Below are positions 37,167 to 46,500 of a stretch of 64,000 nucleotides of DNA, in pieces. The notes under the pieces were generated by a model, which did not search any database, was not told the origin of the DNA, and worked only from the letters and a program-made list of their open reading frames with translations. The position numbers were made by a program, and so were the translations under genes. The number at the start of each line of letters is the position of its first letter. The stretch's first letter is position 1. Source of the DNA: Pseudomonadales bacterium. GTDB taxonomy: Bacteria; Pseudomonadota; Gammaproteobacteria; Pseudomonadales; JAHRWD01. The stretch spans positions 1 through 64,000 of the forward strand of contig JARGPR010000011.1 in NCBI GenBank assembly GCA_029210125.1, given 5' to 3'.

Positions 37167-38068
37167 AAGAGCGTTCAAGGATAACGCTTAACTAAAATCA
37201 TTCTTAGTTGAGAAAAATTGAAATATCTTCAGTGCCAATAACCCCCGATTGAGCCCACCTTCAGCTGTGCTTGTTTTTACTCGTTCTGGCTAGCACTTTG
37301 CATTTAACCCATTGATGCAAAACCGCGACTTCCCTCTACGCAACCTCATATTTGACTAATATGGAGTACCCGTGATCTTGGGGATCAATACAAAGAATGC
37401 TGGGCGAGTTTGCTGCATAACTGTTTTCTATTCTGCATACCTAAACAGGTCAAATTAGTGACCTGTATCTCAAATTTGAATATCTAACTCAGATTGATGG
37501 AAATATGCTACTACATTTAAAACATCCGATAAAAAATGTCGAAATGGTTCCCAATTAGCCATTGCAGAATGTTCGTCTATACTTTTTTCCTATTCATCAG
37601 GTGGTACTAAGAGTACATAGTATTACTTAGGATTTTGAATGATGAGACGACTGTGGAACGGATGCTGCAAAATAATAACAACTAGTAAGTTAGCAGAACT
37701 AGCAAAGCTCAAAAACTAGGATTATTTAGCGCAACCCCTCCTCAATCGCCAGATGATATCGCAAAACAGTTTAGCCTGTTTGTTGTGTCTAGCTACTTCT
37801 GATGAGCGATAGATCTAGGGTTTTACGTAGAGACACTGTACACCAGATAAAAAATTAACTCTGGTGACCAGACCTGCTATGAGACCCAAATTTACGTCGT
37901 GAATAGGGTCAAAATCCGAGAGTATATCGGCTAAGTTATTCGGCCAAAATTGGAATCGACATCTACGCTTACCTAACTCCACGCAAAAAATCGATAGCAG
38001 GGTCCGATCAATTACGTGGCTGAAATCGCCAGTCAAATAGTGGAATCTATGATACCGGAGCAAAAAGC
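37167..38068. other. 900-bp spacer without a credible gene
   Basis: An AT-rich stretch between the dcw cluster and the pil-chp cluster. It holds a 22-bp palindrome at 37445-37466, a 10-bp palindrome TCAAATTTGA at 37470-37479, and a GGAG ribosome binding site at its right end for the next gene. An open frame of 178 codons on the minus strand (37815-38351) reaches into the next gene and shows no family features. The stretch may hold regulatory sites or be remnant DNA. Confidence 0.6.
37445..37466. repeat. 22-bp palindrome, candidate operator
   Basis: ACAGGTCA, six bases, then TGACCTGT. The arms are perfect over 8 bp. With the 10-bp palindrome four bases downstream it looks like a site for a dimeric regulator. 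The target is unknown. Confidence 0.4.
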
Positions 38069-38893
38069 ATGAAATGGTGGCACGGGAAGAAACATCAGTA
38101 TATGGGGGTGCAGATTCCCTATGTGCTGGCAGCTCTATTGGGGCTAGGGTTGATAACTTCTGGCCAACGCGTCGAAGCCAATGCATCAAGTGAGGACGTA
38201 CAAGAAATTGTAGAAGCTTGTATGTTGTCGAACCGTATGTTGAAGAACTACGCGTTGATAGGAATGGGTGTAGTTTACCAGGACCCTGTTGCGGATTTAC
38301 AGGCGGGTATGGTTGAAATGAGTATGTATATGTCAAACGGTGCCCTAGCAAGTCAGGGCCTAAAAGAAGAGTTAGGGAATTCCCTTCGTAAGTTAGACCA
38401 GGATTGGAAGGGAATTGAACCGTTGCTAACTAATACTCCAAGCAAGGCAAGTGTTTTGGATCTACGCATCAAAATCGAGAATTTTTCAAAAAAATGTGAA
38501 ATTGTTGTAGAGGCATTAGCGATCGACACTCAGATCGAGGGTGAGCAAGATCTTGTACTTACCGCTAAATTGGGTATGGAGGTACAGCGTCTTGCTGCTC
38601 TATATATGATTGAGGCATGGGGAGCCGAGCAACCTCAGTACTACTCAGAAGTTGATAAGATAAAGTCCCAGTTCAAAACAAATTATGAGAAGTTGACTGA
38701 GACCGAAAATACTATTGGATCTAAAGAGCTCAAAAAGGCACTAAAAAAACTTGATAACCAATTCTTGGTTTTTGGGTTTCTGGCCAGCAGTAAAAGCGGG
38801 AGATTTCAACCTACTAGAGCTGAAAAAATTTCCGAGGATGTATTCTATGAGGTTCGTGACATCCTGATACTGGAAGAGGAATTGCTACAATGA
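38069..38893 (+). CDS. exported protein with two PilJ N-terminal-like modules (first of pair)
   Basis: A 274-residue protein with an N-terminal signal or anchor (hydrophobic at about 17-32, possible cleavage near VEA-NAS) and then an all-helical body. Two segments look like the four-helix PilJ N-terminal sensor module: MLSNRMLKNYALIGMGVVY at about residues 52-70, and AKLGMEVQRLAALYMIEAWG in the second half. No HAMP, transmitter or second membrane segment is present, so it can only sense or bind in the periplasm. A GGAG ribosome binding site precedes the ATG. The ATG of the next gene overlaps its TGA, and pilG follows, suggesting a Pil-Chp role. The function is unknown; the domain call is by eye. 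Confidence 0.75.
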   Translation: MKWWHGKKHQYMGVQIPYVLAALLGLGLITSGQRVEANASSEDVQEIVEACMLSNRMLKNYALIGMGVVYQDPVADLQAGMVEMSMYMSNGALASQGLKEELGNSLRKLDQDWKGIEPLLTNTPSKASVLDLRIKIENFSKKCEIVVEALAIDTQIEGEQDLVLTAKLGMEVQRLAALYMIEAWGAEQPQYYSEVDKIKSQFKTNYEKLTETENTIGSKELKKALKKLDNQFLVFGFLASSKSGRFQPTRAEKISEDVFYEVRDILILEEELLQ

Positions 38894-39678
38894 AAAACAT
38901 CTACCGGCTTCTACTAACAAAAATTGTTGTCATCTTATTGTTATCTCAAGTGACTATTGCATCTGCAACTAATGAACAAGAATTGCATATATTGGAGGCA
39001 GCCGAAAATATTGCATTTATTAGTCAGAAACTTCCAATGGCTTATTTTTATAAAGGAAAGGGTATTCGAGCGTCGGTTGCGAAACGAAATATAAATGATG
39101 GCTTGATGGATCTTGATAAAGACCTTAAGTATCTAGAGAGCGTGGTTCTTGGCGCTGAAGAAAAAAATGTAATGCTATTTTTTGGCTTCACGCGAGATGA
39201 AATGAAGGAGGCTCTGGCTGAGGACTACAGTCTTGAAAACGGAGCGTTGATAATGGATTACAGTGAGTCGCTTTTAGAGGGGGCTGAGCTGATTTCCGCT
39301 AAACATAAGAACTTGAATGAAATATCAGAAACCATGCTGGTAACTGTAGAAAAAATGGAATTTCTATTGGAAAGAATCAACAAATTCTATATCGCTCACT
39401 ACTCAGGATTGAAAGATGAGGTTAATGTTTCACAGCTCAAATTGGCGGTAGATGAATTTGAATCAAATCTCATAAAAATAACGGTGTATAAGGGGTTTCA
39501 CGCAACTCAGAAATCTAGTGTGAAAAAAATAAATGGATTCTGGCCAATTGCCAAACGATTCTTTCTTGGTGTGGAAGAGGGGTCGCTACCGGTAATTGTA
39601 ATGGCCTCTTCTTCAAGTTTAAAAAAGGAGCTTGGGAAAATACATGGTTTTTTTCGTAAAGAAGCTATTGGGGGCTAG
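38890..39678 (+). CDS. exported protein with PilJ N-terminal-like modules (second of pair)
   Basis: A 262-residue protein coupled to the previous gene by an ATGA overlap. A clear signal peptide ends near residue 26 (IASA-TNE). The first half carries ISQKLPMAYFYKGKGIRAS followed by a helix ending LDKDLKYLE, the pattern of a PilJ N-terminal sensor module; a second, weaker copy (VEKMEFLLERINKFYIAHYSG) lies in the other half. There is no transmitter domain. It looks like a diverged paralogue of its neighbour. The pair could be soluble periplasmic partners of PilJ or of the pilus, which is inference. Base use is more AT-rich than in the dcw genes. Confidence 0.75.
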   Translation: MKNIYRLLLTKIVVILLLSQVTIASATNEQELHILEAAENIAFISQKLPMAYFYKGKGIRASVAKRNINDGLMDLDKDLKYLESVVLGAEEKNVMLFFGFTRDEMKEALAEDYSLENGALIMDYSESLLEGAELISAKHKNLNEISETMLVTVEKMEFLLERINKFYIAHYSGLKDEVNVSQLKLAVDEFESNLIKITVYKGFHATQKSSVKKINGFWPIAKRFFLGVEEGSLPVIVMASSSSLKKELGKIHGFFRKEAIGG

Positions 39679-39793
39679 TATTGTATCCTCCAGTGATTAG
39701 GAATAATTGGGAAAGGAACGATTTTTTTAGGTTTTTGCACGTTAAACGTTACTGTAAAGTTGCGGTGCTAATTTAGACAGGTTGGACCAGTAT

Positions 39794-40192
39794 ATGTTGG
39801 CAGATAAAAATGAAAACAATACCTGTATGACAATTCTTGTAGTTGATGACAGCAAAATGATTCGGGTTACCACAAAAAAAATACTACTCAAAGCAGGGTA
39901 CGATGTTGTTTTGGCTACGGACGGATTTGACGCGTTATCAAAGATCGTCGAGTACCGGCCCGGTTTGATTATTCTGGATATTATGATGCCAGATATTGAT
40001 GGTTATGAAACATGCACCCTAATCAAACAGCATCGAGAATTTAGGAATATACCGATAATTATGTTGTCTGGAAAAAATAGCAGATTTGACCGATCAAGAA
40101 GCAAACTCGCGGGATTTAATCAGTGTCTTACAAAGCCGTTTAATGAACATGGTCTAATTTCAGCCATCAATAATATTACTGCAGTAAATTAG
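39794..40192 (+). CDS. pilG: twitching motility response regulator PilG
   Basis: A stand-alone receiver domain, 132 residues from the ATG at 39794. The acidic pair is Asp18-Asp19, the phospho-acceptor is Asp62 in LDIMMPD, and the conserved Lys is in CLTKPF. The stretch ATDGFDALSKI and DGYETCTLIKQH match PilG of Pseudomonas closely. In that system PilG is phosphorylated by ChpA and promotes pilus extension and cAMP synthesis. Starts at TTG 39782 and ATG 39827 are also possible. It follows the two PilJ-like genes after about 115 bp. Confidence 0.9.
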   Translation: MLADKNENNTCMTILVVDDSKMIRVTTKKILLKAGYDVVLATDGFDALSKIVEYRPGLIILDIMMPDIDGYETCTLIKQHREFRNIPIIMLSGKNSRFDRSRSKLAGFNQCLTKPFNEHGLISAINNITAVN

Positions 40193-40261
40193 AATGTTCT
40201 ATTTTGGTTGTTCAATTATCAGTACATTTCTACAAAAAATATTTGGAGTTTGAACAAGGTT

Positions 40262-40636
40262 ATGGCGAAAATTTTGATTGTCGATGATTCGGCAGCAGAA
40301 GCTCATGTGTTGGAAGAAATTTTGAAGTTGGATGGGCACGAATCAATTAGAGCGTCAAGCGGTGAAGAAGGGCTGGCGATGGCGATTGAAGAGTTACCTG
40401 ATTTGATTGTCATGGATGTCGTTATGCCTGGGATGAACGGCTTTAAAGCCACTCGAAAAATCCATAGAAACTCATCAACCAAAGAGATTCCTATCATGAT
40501 AGTTACAACCAAAGATCAGGATACCGATATCGAATGGGGGTTGAGTCAGGGGGCTGCGGATTATATGGCTAAACCCGTTAACTCAACATTATTTCGAGAG
40601 AAAGTGAATACTCTTTTGGGAACCGTGGATAGCTAA
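40262..40636 (+). CDS. pilH: twitching motility response regulator PilH
   Basis: A second stand-alone receiver, 124 residues, starting MAKILIVDDS at the ATG at 40262. Phospho-acceptor Asp52 in MDVVMPGMNG, and MAKPVN holds the conserved Lys. The sequence TTKDQDTDIEWGLSQGA is distinctive of PilH. In Pseudomonas PilH opposes or sinks the PilG signal and aids retraction. The frame is open from 40208, but the added residues are absent from the family. It precedes pilI by two bases. Confidence 0.92.
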   Translation: MAKILIVDDSAAEAHVLEEILKLDGHESIRASSGEEGLAMAIEELPDLIVMDVVMPGMNGFKATRKIHRNSSTKEIPIMIVTTKDQDTDIEWGLSQGAADYMAKPVNSTLFREKVNTLLGTVDS

Positions 40637-40638
40637 AC

Positions 40639-41175
40639 GTGAGCAATCATTCTTCAATAGTCCTCGATAGCTTACTGCGCATGAATGAGCGTGCGCAGCG
40701 TGAACAGGCTAATGATCATTTGTTTTCTGAGCACCAGGATGATTGGCGAGCTCTGTCATTTATTTTACGTGGGCGAACAGTGACCGCTGCGTCTGGCGAA
40801 ATGACGGAAATTATCGAAATACCTGAGTCGATCACTATGGTTCCTGACACTCCGGAGTGGATGGTGGGGCTGACAAATTTTCATGGCGAAGTATTGCCCA
40901 TTTCAGATCTACAGTGTTTTGTCGGCGGGTCACCGATTGCACGGGATTACCAGTCCAAAATTCTCGTTATAAAAAACCGTGGTAAGTATGTTGGTTTGAT
41001 GGTGCCCTCGGTGCTGGGTATTCGATATTTCCCAAAAAACAGCAAGAGACAATACCAGGCGCTCGATGATCGACTCGACCTTTTTATCTACGATGAATTT
41101 GAGTTTGAGGGGCAGGTTTGGCCTGTAGTCAGTATGGCTGCGATATTGGCCGATAAACAGTTTTTGATGGAGTAG
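40639..41175 (+). CDS. pilI: CheW-like adaptor PilI
   Basis: A CheW-domain coupling protein, 178 residues, GTG start two bases after pilH. The adaptor domain runs from about residue 35 to the end, with VPDTPEWMVGLTNFHGEVLPISDLQCFVGG and a terminal WPVVSMAAILADKQF typical of PilI. It should connect PilJ to the ChpA kinase. pilJ follows after 100 bp. Confidence 0.92.
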   Translation: MSNHSSIVLDSLLRMNERAQREQANDHLFSEHQDDWRALSFILRGRTVTAASGEMTEIIEIPESITMVPDTPEWMVGLTNFHGEVLPISDLQCFVGGSPIARDYQSKILVIKNRGKYVGLMVPSVLGIRYFPKNSKRQYQALDDRLDLFIYDEFEFEGQVWPVVSMAAILADKQFLME

Positions 41176-41275
41176 GTTGGTGTGTCGCTTACTGTACGCA
41201 ATATAAAAAATCGATAATTGAATTTGATGTACGTGAACGCTTACAGCGATAAATTACATATGAGGAACAATCGAA

Positions 41276-43369
41276 ATGGCTAAGGTATTTAGGTTTGGCA
41301 CAGGACTTGCCAACTATATGGTTATTATTGTCTCGTTGGCATTGGCCATTTCGTTAGCAATGACCATATGGGTTTTCGTTGCTCAAAGCATACATAAGGA
41401 AAATTTTAATCAACATTTGTCCGATGCCTCCGAGCTGCAGGTGTTGGCCCACCAGATTGCAAAATATGCGGTTGAATCTGGTTCGGGCATCGAAAGCTCA
41501 TTCCAGTCTCTGGAGAAAGCCAGAGACCGTTCGGCTAGTTTGATAACCGCCTTAAAAGACGGTTCGCCTGAAAGGGGATTACCACCCTCGCCTGAAGAGA
41601 TTCGGCCTACCCTGCTTAAGGTGGATGCGGCATGGCAAGACCTCGAAACCCATGTTAACTCAATTCTATTGAGCCAGGCAGTTATCGTACATGCCGATGA
41701 GATCGTCGGGAATATGAAAAGTGTTCTACCCAACTTTAAACAGATCGTGGGCATAGCAGCCGACCAACTGGTTGGAAAAGGCACCAATAGTCAGGTTTAT
41801 CACGCTACCAATCTTCTCTATATCGCTCAACGTATTGATACCAACCTTGGCGAAGTGCTCGAGGGTGGATTGACCACTGTATTTGCACTTGATCAACTTA
41901 CACAAAATACAGATAGGTTGGAGATTGTTGTCACAGCCTTGACCGAGGGCGATAAAGCGCTCGGAATACAGGCGGTTAAGAACAAGGTGGTTAGAGAATC
42001 GTTGCTTGAAATTCTCCGGCAACTGGATGGTATCCGGGTTTATCGTGATGAACTGCTCGGTATGATTGCTGAATTGTTGCCAGCATTGAGTACTCTAGGC
42101 GCTATTGATGACGAAGAAAACGATGACTATAAAGATACCGGTGGCAGTTCGGTGCTTACCGTGGCGTCAGAAAATTTGGCATCACTGGATGTTGAGTTAA
42201 TGGATTTTTATAGAACCTCAGCTGGTGAGGTGCAGCTAGCAGGAGTTACCGTAGGTTCGGGTTTCGCCATTGCGCTAGTTGTGGTTTCCACATCTATTTT
42301 TCTATTCTTGAGTTACTTGATTGTGTATCAAGCGAGGGCTAGAGAGCGAGAGGTGAGCGAACAAAATGAAAGTAACCAGGCTGCGATTCGGAAGCTACTA
42401 CGTGAAATGGGTAACCTTGCCAATGGTGATTTGTCTATTGAGGCGACCGTAACCGAGGACATTACTGGCGCTATTGCTGATTCGATAAACGCGTCGGTTG
42501 AGAGTATGCGTGACGTGGTGTTTTCCATTAATGATACCTCTGAGAAAGTGTCTAGTGCGGCGGAAAAAAACCAGTCAACTATTCGTGAGTTGGTTGTCGC
42601 GGCGGAACAGCAAGATAAAGATCTAGTAGGTGCGACAGAGGTCAGTAAAAGCATGGCCGAGACCCTGCAAGTTATGGCATCTAAAGCTGAGGTTTTGGCG
42701 GAAGTCGCAACCAATTCTCTTGAGCTTGCGGAAAAAGGTGGTGGGGCTGCGCACAAGAATATTGATGGTATGGGTGTACTTCGAGAGCAAATTCAAGGGA
42801 CATCAAAACGGATTAAACGTCTGGGTGAGAGTTCACAAGAAATTGGCAGTATTGTTGGTCTGATTAATGGTATTACCGATCAGACTAATATCTTGGCGAT
42901 GAACGCCTCCATGCAGGCTGCTGCAGCTGGAGATGCCGGTCGGGGTTTTTCTATTGTTGCGGATGAAGTACAGCGTCTTGCGGAGCGGTCTGGTCGTGCG
43001 ACCAAACAAATTGAGACACTCGTGAATGCAATTCAGTCTGATACCTCTGAAGCGGTCGCGTCAATGGAGCTGAGTATTGGTGAGGTATTAAATGGTACCG
43101 GTCTGGCGGAGGAAGCCGGAAGAGCACTCGACGACATTCAAAAAGCGTCGAATCAGGTTACCAAAGAGACCATGGAAATGGTGGAGTCCGCAAAACATCA
43201 ATCTGAACAGGCCTCGGGGTTACGGGAAACGATGCACACGATTCAGGAAATCACCGAACAGATGTCCGAGGGTATTAGCTCTACGGCCAGCGGAATCGTC
43301 TATCAGGCCGATAACGTTCAGAAGCTCCGGAACTCAGTAACAGAATTTACTTTGCCGGAGGAACAATAA
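41276..43369 (+). CDS. pilJ: type IV pilus methyl-accepting chemoreceptor PilJ
   Basis: PilJ, 697 residues. Topology: membrane segment near residues 13-37, a periplasmic sensor of two helical PilJ modules to about 320, a second membrane segment (VGSGFAIALVVVSTSIFLFLSY), then HAMP and a cytoplasmic signalling domain. The hairpin tip reads NASMQAAAAGDAGRGFSIVADEVQRLAERS, matching PilJ rather than the classic chemoreceptor tip. It senses surface contact or pilin and controls ChpA. After its TAA the same frame stays open for 60 codons (see the small ORF at 43391). No pilK methyltransferase gene follows. Confidence 0.95.
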   Translation: MAKVFRFGTGLANYMVIIVSLALAISLAMTIWVFVAQSIHKENFNQHLSDASELQVLAHQIAKYAVESGSGIESSFQSLEKARDRSASLITALKDGSPERGLPPSPEEIRPTLLKVDAAWQDLETHVNSILLSQAVIVHADEIVGNMKSVLPNFKQIVGIAADQLVGKGTNSQVYHATNLLYIAQRIDTNLGEVLEGGLTTVFALDQLTQNTDRLEIVVTALTEGDKALGIQAVKNKVVRESLLEILRQLDGIRVYRDELLGMIAELLPALSTLGAIDDEENDDYKDTGGSSVLTVASENLASLDVELMDFYRTSAGEVQLAGVTVGSGFAIALVVVSTSIFLFLSYLIVYQARAREREVSEQNESNQAAIRKLLREMGNLANGDLSIEATVTEDITGAIADSINASVESMRDVVFSINDTSEKVSSAAEKNQSTIRELVVAAEQQDKDLVGATEVSKSMAETLQVMASKAEVLAEVATNSLELAEKGGGAAHKNIDGMGVLREQIQGTSKRIKRLGESSQEIGSIVGLINGITDQTNILAMNASMQAAAAGDAGRGFSIVADEVQRLAERSGRATKQIETLVNAIQSDTSEAVASMELSIGEVLNGTGLAEEAGRALDDIQKASNQVTKETMEMVESAKHQSEQASGLRETMHTIQEITEQMSEGISSTASGIVYQADNVQKLRNSVTEFTLPEEQ

Positions 43370-43390
43370 CCTGATCCGTTTGGGGTTTTC

Positions 43391-43552
43391 GTGAAGCTTG
43401 ATCGAACCGCTCGGCCGCTCAGGCTGGGTACTAGCCACAAGAAGTATCGTTTACGGGTAATTTTATTACCAGATGTTAGTGGTATCGGGGCTTCAATGAA
43501 TAGAGACATTCTCTATCACCAACAATGCGGACACGGTTTTTGCAGCCTATGA
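43391..43552 (+). CDS. possible small basic ORF between pilJ and chpA
   Basis: A 53-codon frame with GTG start at 43391, preceded by GGGG at five bases. Its TGA (43550-43552) overlaps an in-frame ATG of chpA (43549) in the ATGA arrangement seen in coupled genes. It lies in the same frame as pilJ, seven codons after the pilJ stop. The product would be basic in its first half and ends with three Cys. No family is recognised. It may be a real coupling peptide, a decayed remnant, or chance. Confidence 0.3.
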   Translation: MKLDRTARPLRLGTSHKKYRLRVILLPDVSGIGASMNRDILYHQQCGHGFCSL

Positions 43553-46500
43553 ATAAAACAGTCGTCGAAGGTGCGCGCAAAGAGTTATCCCTCGTGATGG
43601 TCAGCGTAGAGGGTTACCTTGAGGATGGTACAGGTCTTGATATTGCGCGGACCAGCCTCAACAAATTGATGAATTTGCTCATCTTTATTGAGCTGCGTGA
43701 GGCCGCTGAAGTAACCAACAGTATATCGATAACCATCATGCAGGTAGTCGATAAGGCGCTCGTATTTGAAGAACAACATTGGAGTGCGCTAATTGATGCG
43801 CTTGTTGGGTTAGATTCTTTTCTTGCCAGCTGTTCCAATAACCCAGAGATCGTTTCAAAAAGCCTTGAATATTCTCGCGAGGCGATATCCTCGTTAATGT
43901 TACTGCAGGGAGACGTATCTGTCTCCGATGTTGACCATACACTTACAGCGAATCGAACTGCTCAAGCGCTAGCGGTTTTAGATGGTTCAGGCTTGTCAGC
44001 TGAGCATGAACCAACGGGGCTGGTAGAGTTAACCTCAGAACTTAACAATCTTGCCAACGAAACCACTACTGAAGCAGAGCAATCAGGCAACGAGCTTGAT
44101 GATATTGACCCAGAAATTCTTGATATTTTTCAGGAAGAGGTGGTTGAAGAGCTGGAGGCGATTCAGAGTCAATACGCGATCTGGAAACGGGATCCCACTG
44201 ATAAAGAGGCCATCGAAACCGCGCGCCGCAGTTTCCATACGATCAAGGGTAGCGGCAATGTTGTTGGCGCAACGACTTTAGGTGGTTTCGCTGCATCAGG
44301 TGAAGCGCTTTTTGGTCGTGTAATAGTTGGTCAATTGATACACAGTCCTGGTTTACTAGTATTACTGGACGATTTCGTGGCAACCCTTGCTACTGTTATT
44401 GAACGTTTATTCAGTGGTAAGTCGCTGCCATTGGCCGGCATGAGTGTCATCGAAGAACGCGCCATTAATTTTCCCCAGGGCGAACAAGCCACACCTGTTA
44501 CCGCTTCCTCAGCATCAGCCGCCGATCAAGAGCCTGACGTGGTCGCTTTGGTTGAAAGTGACAGGGATAGTGAAAGTGACGAACAGGCTCAACCAGATGA
44601 CATCGAACTGTTTTGCAGCATGGAAGATGGTTTATACGAGATTTTTGTTCCTGAATCTAATCTACATATCGATACCATCAGGGCCTTTATCGAGAGTGCT
44701 AATGAATCCCCACAAACAGTGACCGCCGAGTTGGCGACCGCTATTCATACGCTACATGGTAGTTCACGCTTGGCGGGCGCGGAAGCGATGACCGCGCTAA
44801 GTGACGTGATGGAGGGATACTGCAGTTCCTTACTAAAACTATCAGCAATCTGTGATTCTGGAAGCTTGGAACTCCTCAGTCAATATTCGAGCACCATGCG
44901 TGAGGCAGTGTGTGCAATTAATACACCGTTAGAAAACGCCCCAGAATGGTCACCGTTATATGAAGAAATAAAACGTACCAAGCAAGCTCTAATAAGCTCG
45001 ATTGCTGAGCAGGAAAACGGCACCGTTGCAGCAGAAAATTCTGCTCAGATGGATGCTTCAGTATTCCTTGTGAAAGCGATCGGTAACATGGCGGAACTGC
45101 ATGAGAGCTTCGCCGCATGGACCGCTTCGTCGGATTGTTCAAAGGCTCGAGCTAACTTTGGTGTAGCGCTAAATAAATTCAGAACTAATGTTGAGGTTGC
45201 TCAGCTTACCGACATGGCTAATTTGATTCTTTTAATGGAATCTATGCTGAATGCGGCACCAAATTTTGACCCTAAGGTCATTGCGCATATTCATGAAGGC
45301 CTTAGCTGCCTAGAGGATGCACTAGATACTTTATACCTCGAACAGCCGTTCACGGGACTCGAGCAAATAATAGACAAGTTGCAAGGGGAATTGGACTCAT
45401 ATAAAGAGGAGAACCAAGAAGAGAGTGAGACTGAAACGGTTGCTGTGCAAGATCAGGTAGACTTGCGGAACGAATCGAATAAAACGATAGAAACGGTAGA
45501 TGAGGAGGAAGCAGATGAAGATTTTGACTTCCTTGAGTTTGACTTTATTGATACCGATGAAGAGATCGATCCAGAGGTTCTAGAACTTTTCCTGGAGGAA
45601 GCGGGAGAGCTGGTCGATCAACTAGAGGAGGCGTATGGCGCTTGGCTGCTTGATACGAGCTCTATAGATGCGATGGATGCACAGCTGCGGCACCTGCATA
45701 CGTTGAAAGGGAATGCACTGGTAGCAAACCTGCGTTCCTTAGGTGGTTTAGGTCACTTACTGGAATCGTTATTCGAGCGACTCGTATCTGGAGAGCAGGT
45801 CTATAGCGAAAAATTATCGGCGCTTATTCGAGCTGCATTTGACGGGATTCATACCAGTGTTAGCAGGCTTGCCAAGGATAAACCTCGACCACAGTTGCAA
45901 CCGTTGATCGATGCCGTTAAAGCGGCCATTCTAGGCCAGGAATGGGGCGATTACTCGATTTCTGACGATACAAATCAGGATATAGAAACCGGGGATGCAC
46001 ACGATGGCGAAGCTCGAGTAGAGGTCGAGCTTGAGCCAGTCGGCATTTCAGTCTCATCAGAGCAAGCAGAAGAACCCGCTTTTGACGGAAATTTGATCCG
46101 AGCCGAAGCCCCCGCGCCTTTGCAGGCTGAAAAAGATGTTGGCGAAGATCAACGTGTTCGAGTGTTATCGAGCGCATTGGACAAGTTAATCAATATATCG
46201 GGCGAGATCAGCATTACCCAGACTCATCTTGATATCCAGCAGAGCAAAGATAAATATAACCTGCTGGAACTCAAGACAACGATTGCACGTTTGCAGCGCC
46301 AACTTGGAACGTTGAATCTGGAGACAGAAGCTCAAATTATATCCCGGCACCAGGGCGAACATTCAGAACAGCACGATGCCTCATTTGATCCGCTTGAAAT
46401 GGATCGGTATTCCACTCTGCAACAAATAACCCGCTCGATTACAGAGACCGTAGACGACTTATCGGAAATTGGCGATATTCTGGATAAATCTTCCGACGAA

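Noticed and set aside
37167-38068. Mobile element or CRISPR remnant in the gap
   Set aside because: No terminal inverted repeats, transposase motifs or regularly spaced repeats could be seen.
37815-38351. 178-codon open frame on the minus strand across the gap before the PilJ-like pair
   Set aside because: It overlaps the better-supported exported protein gene by nearly 300 bases, has no ribosome binding site, and its residues show no family pattern. It is treated as a shadow frame.
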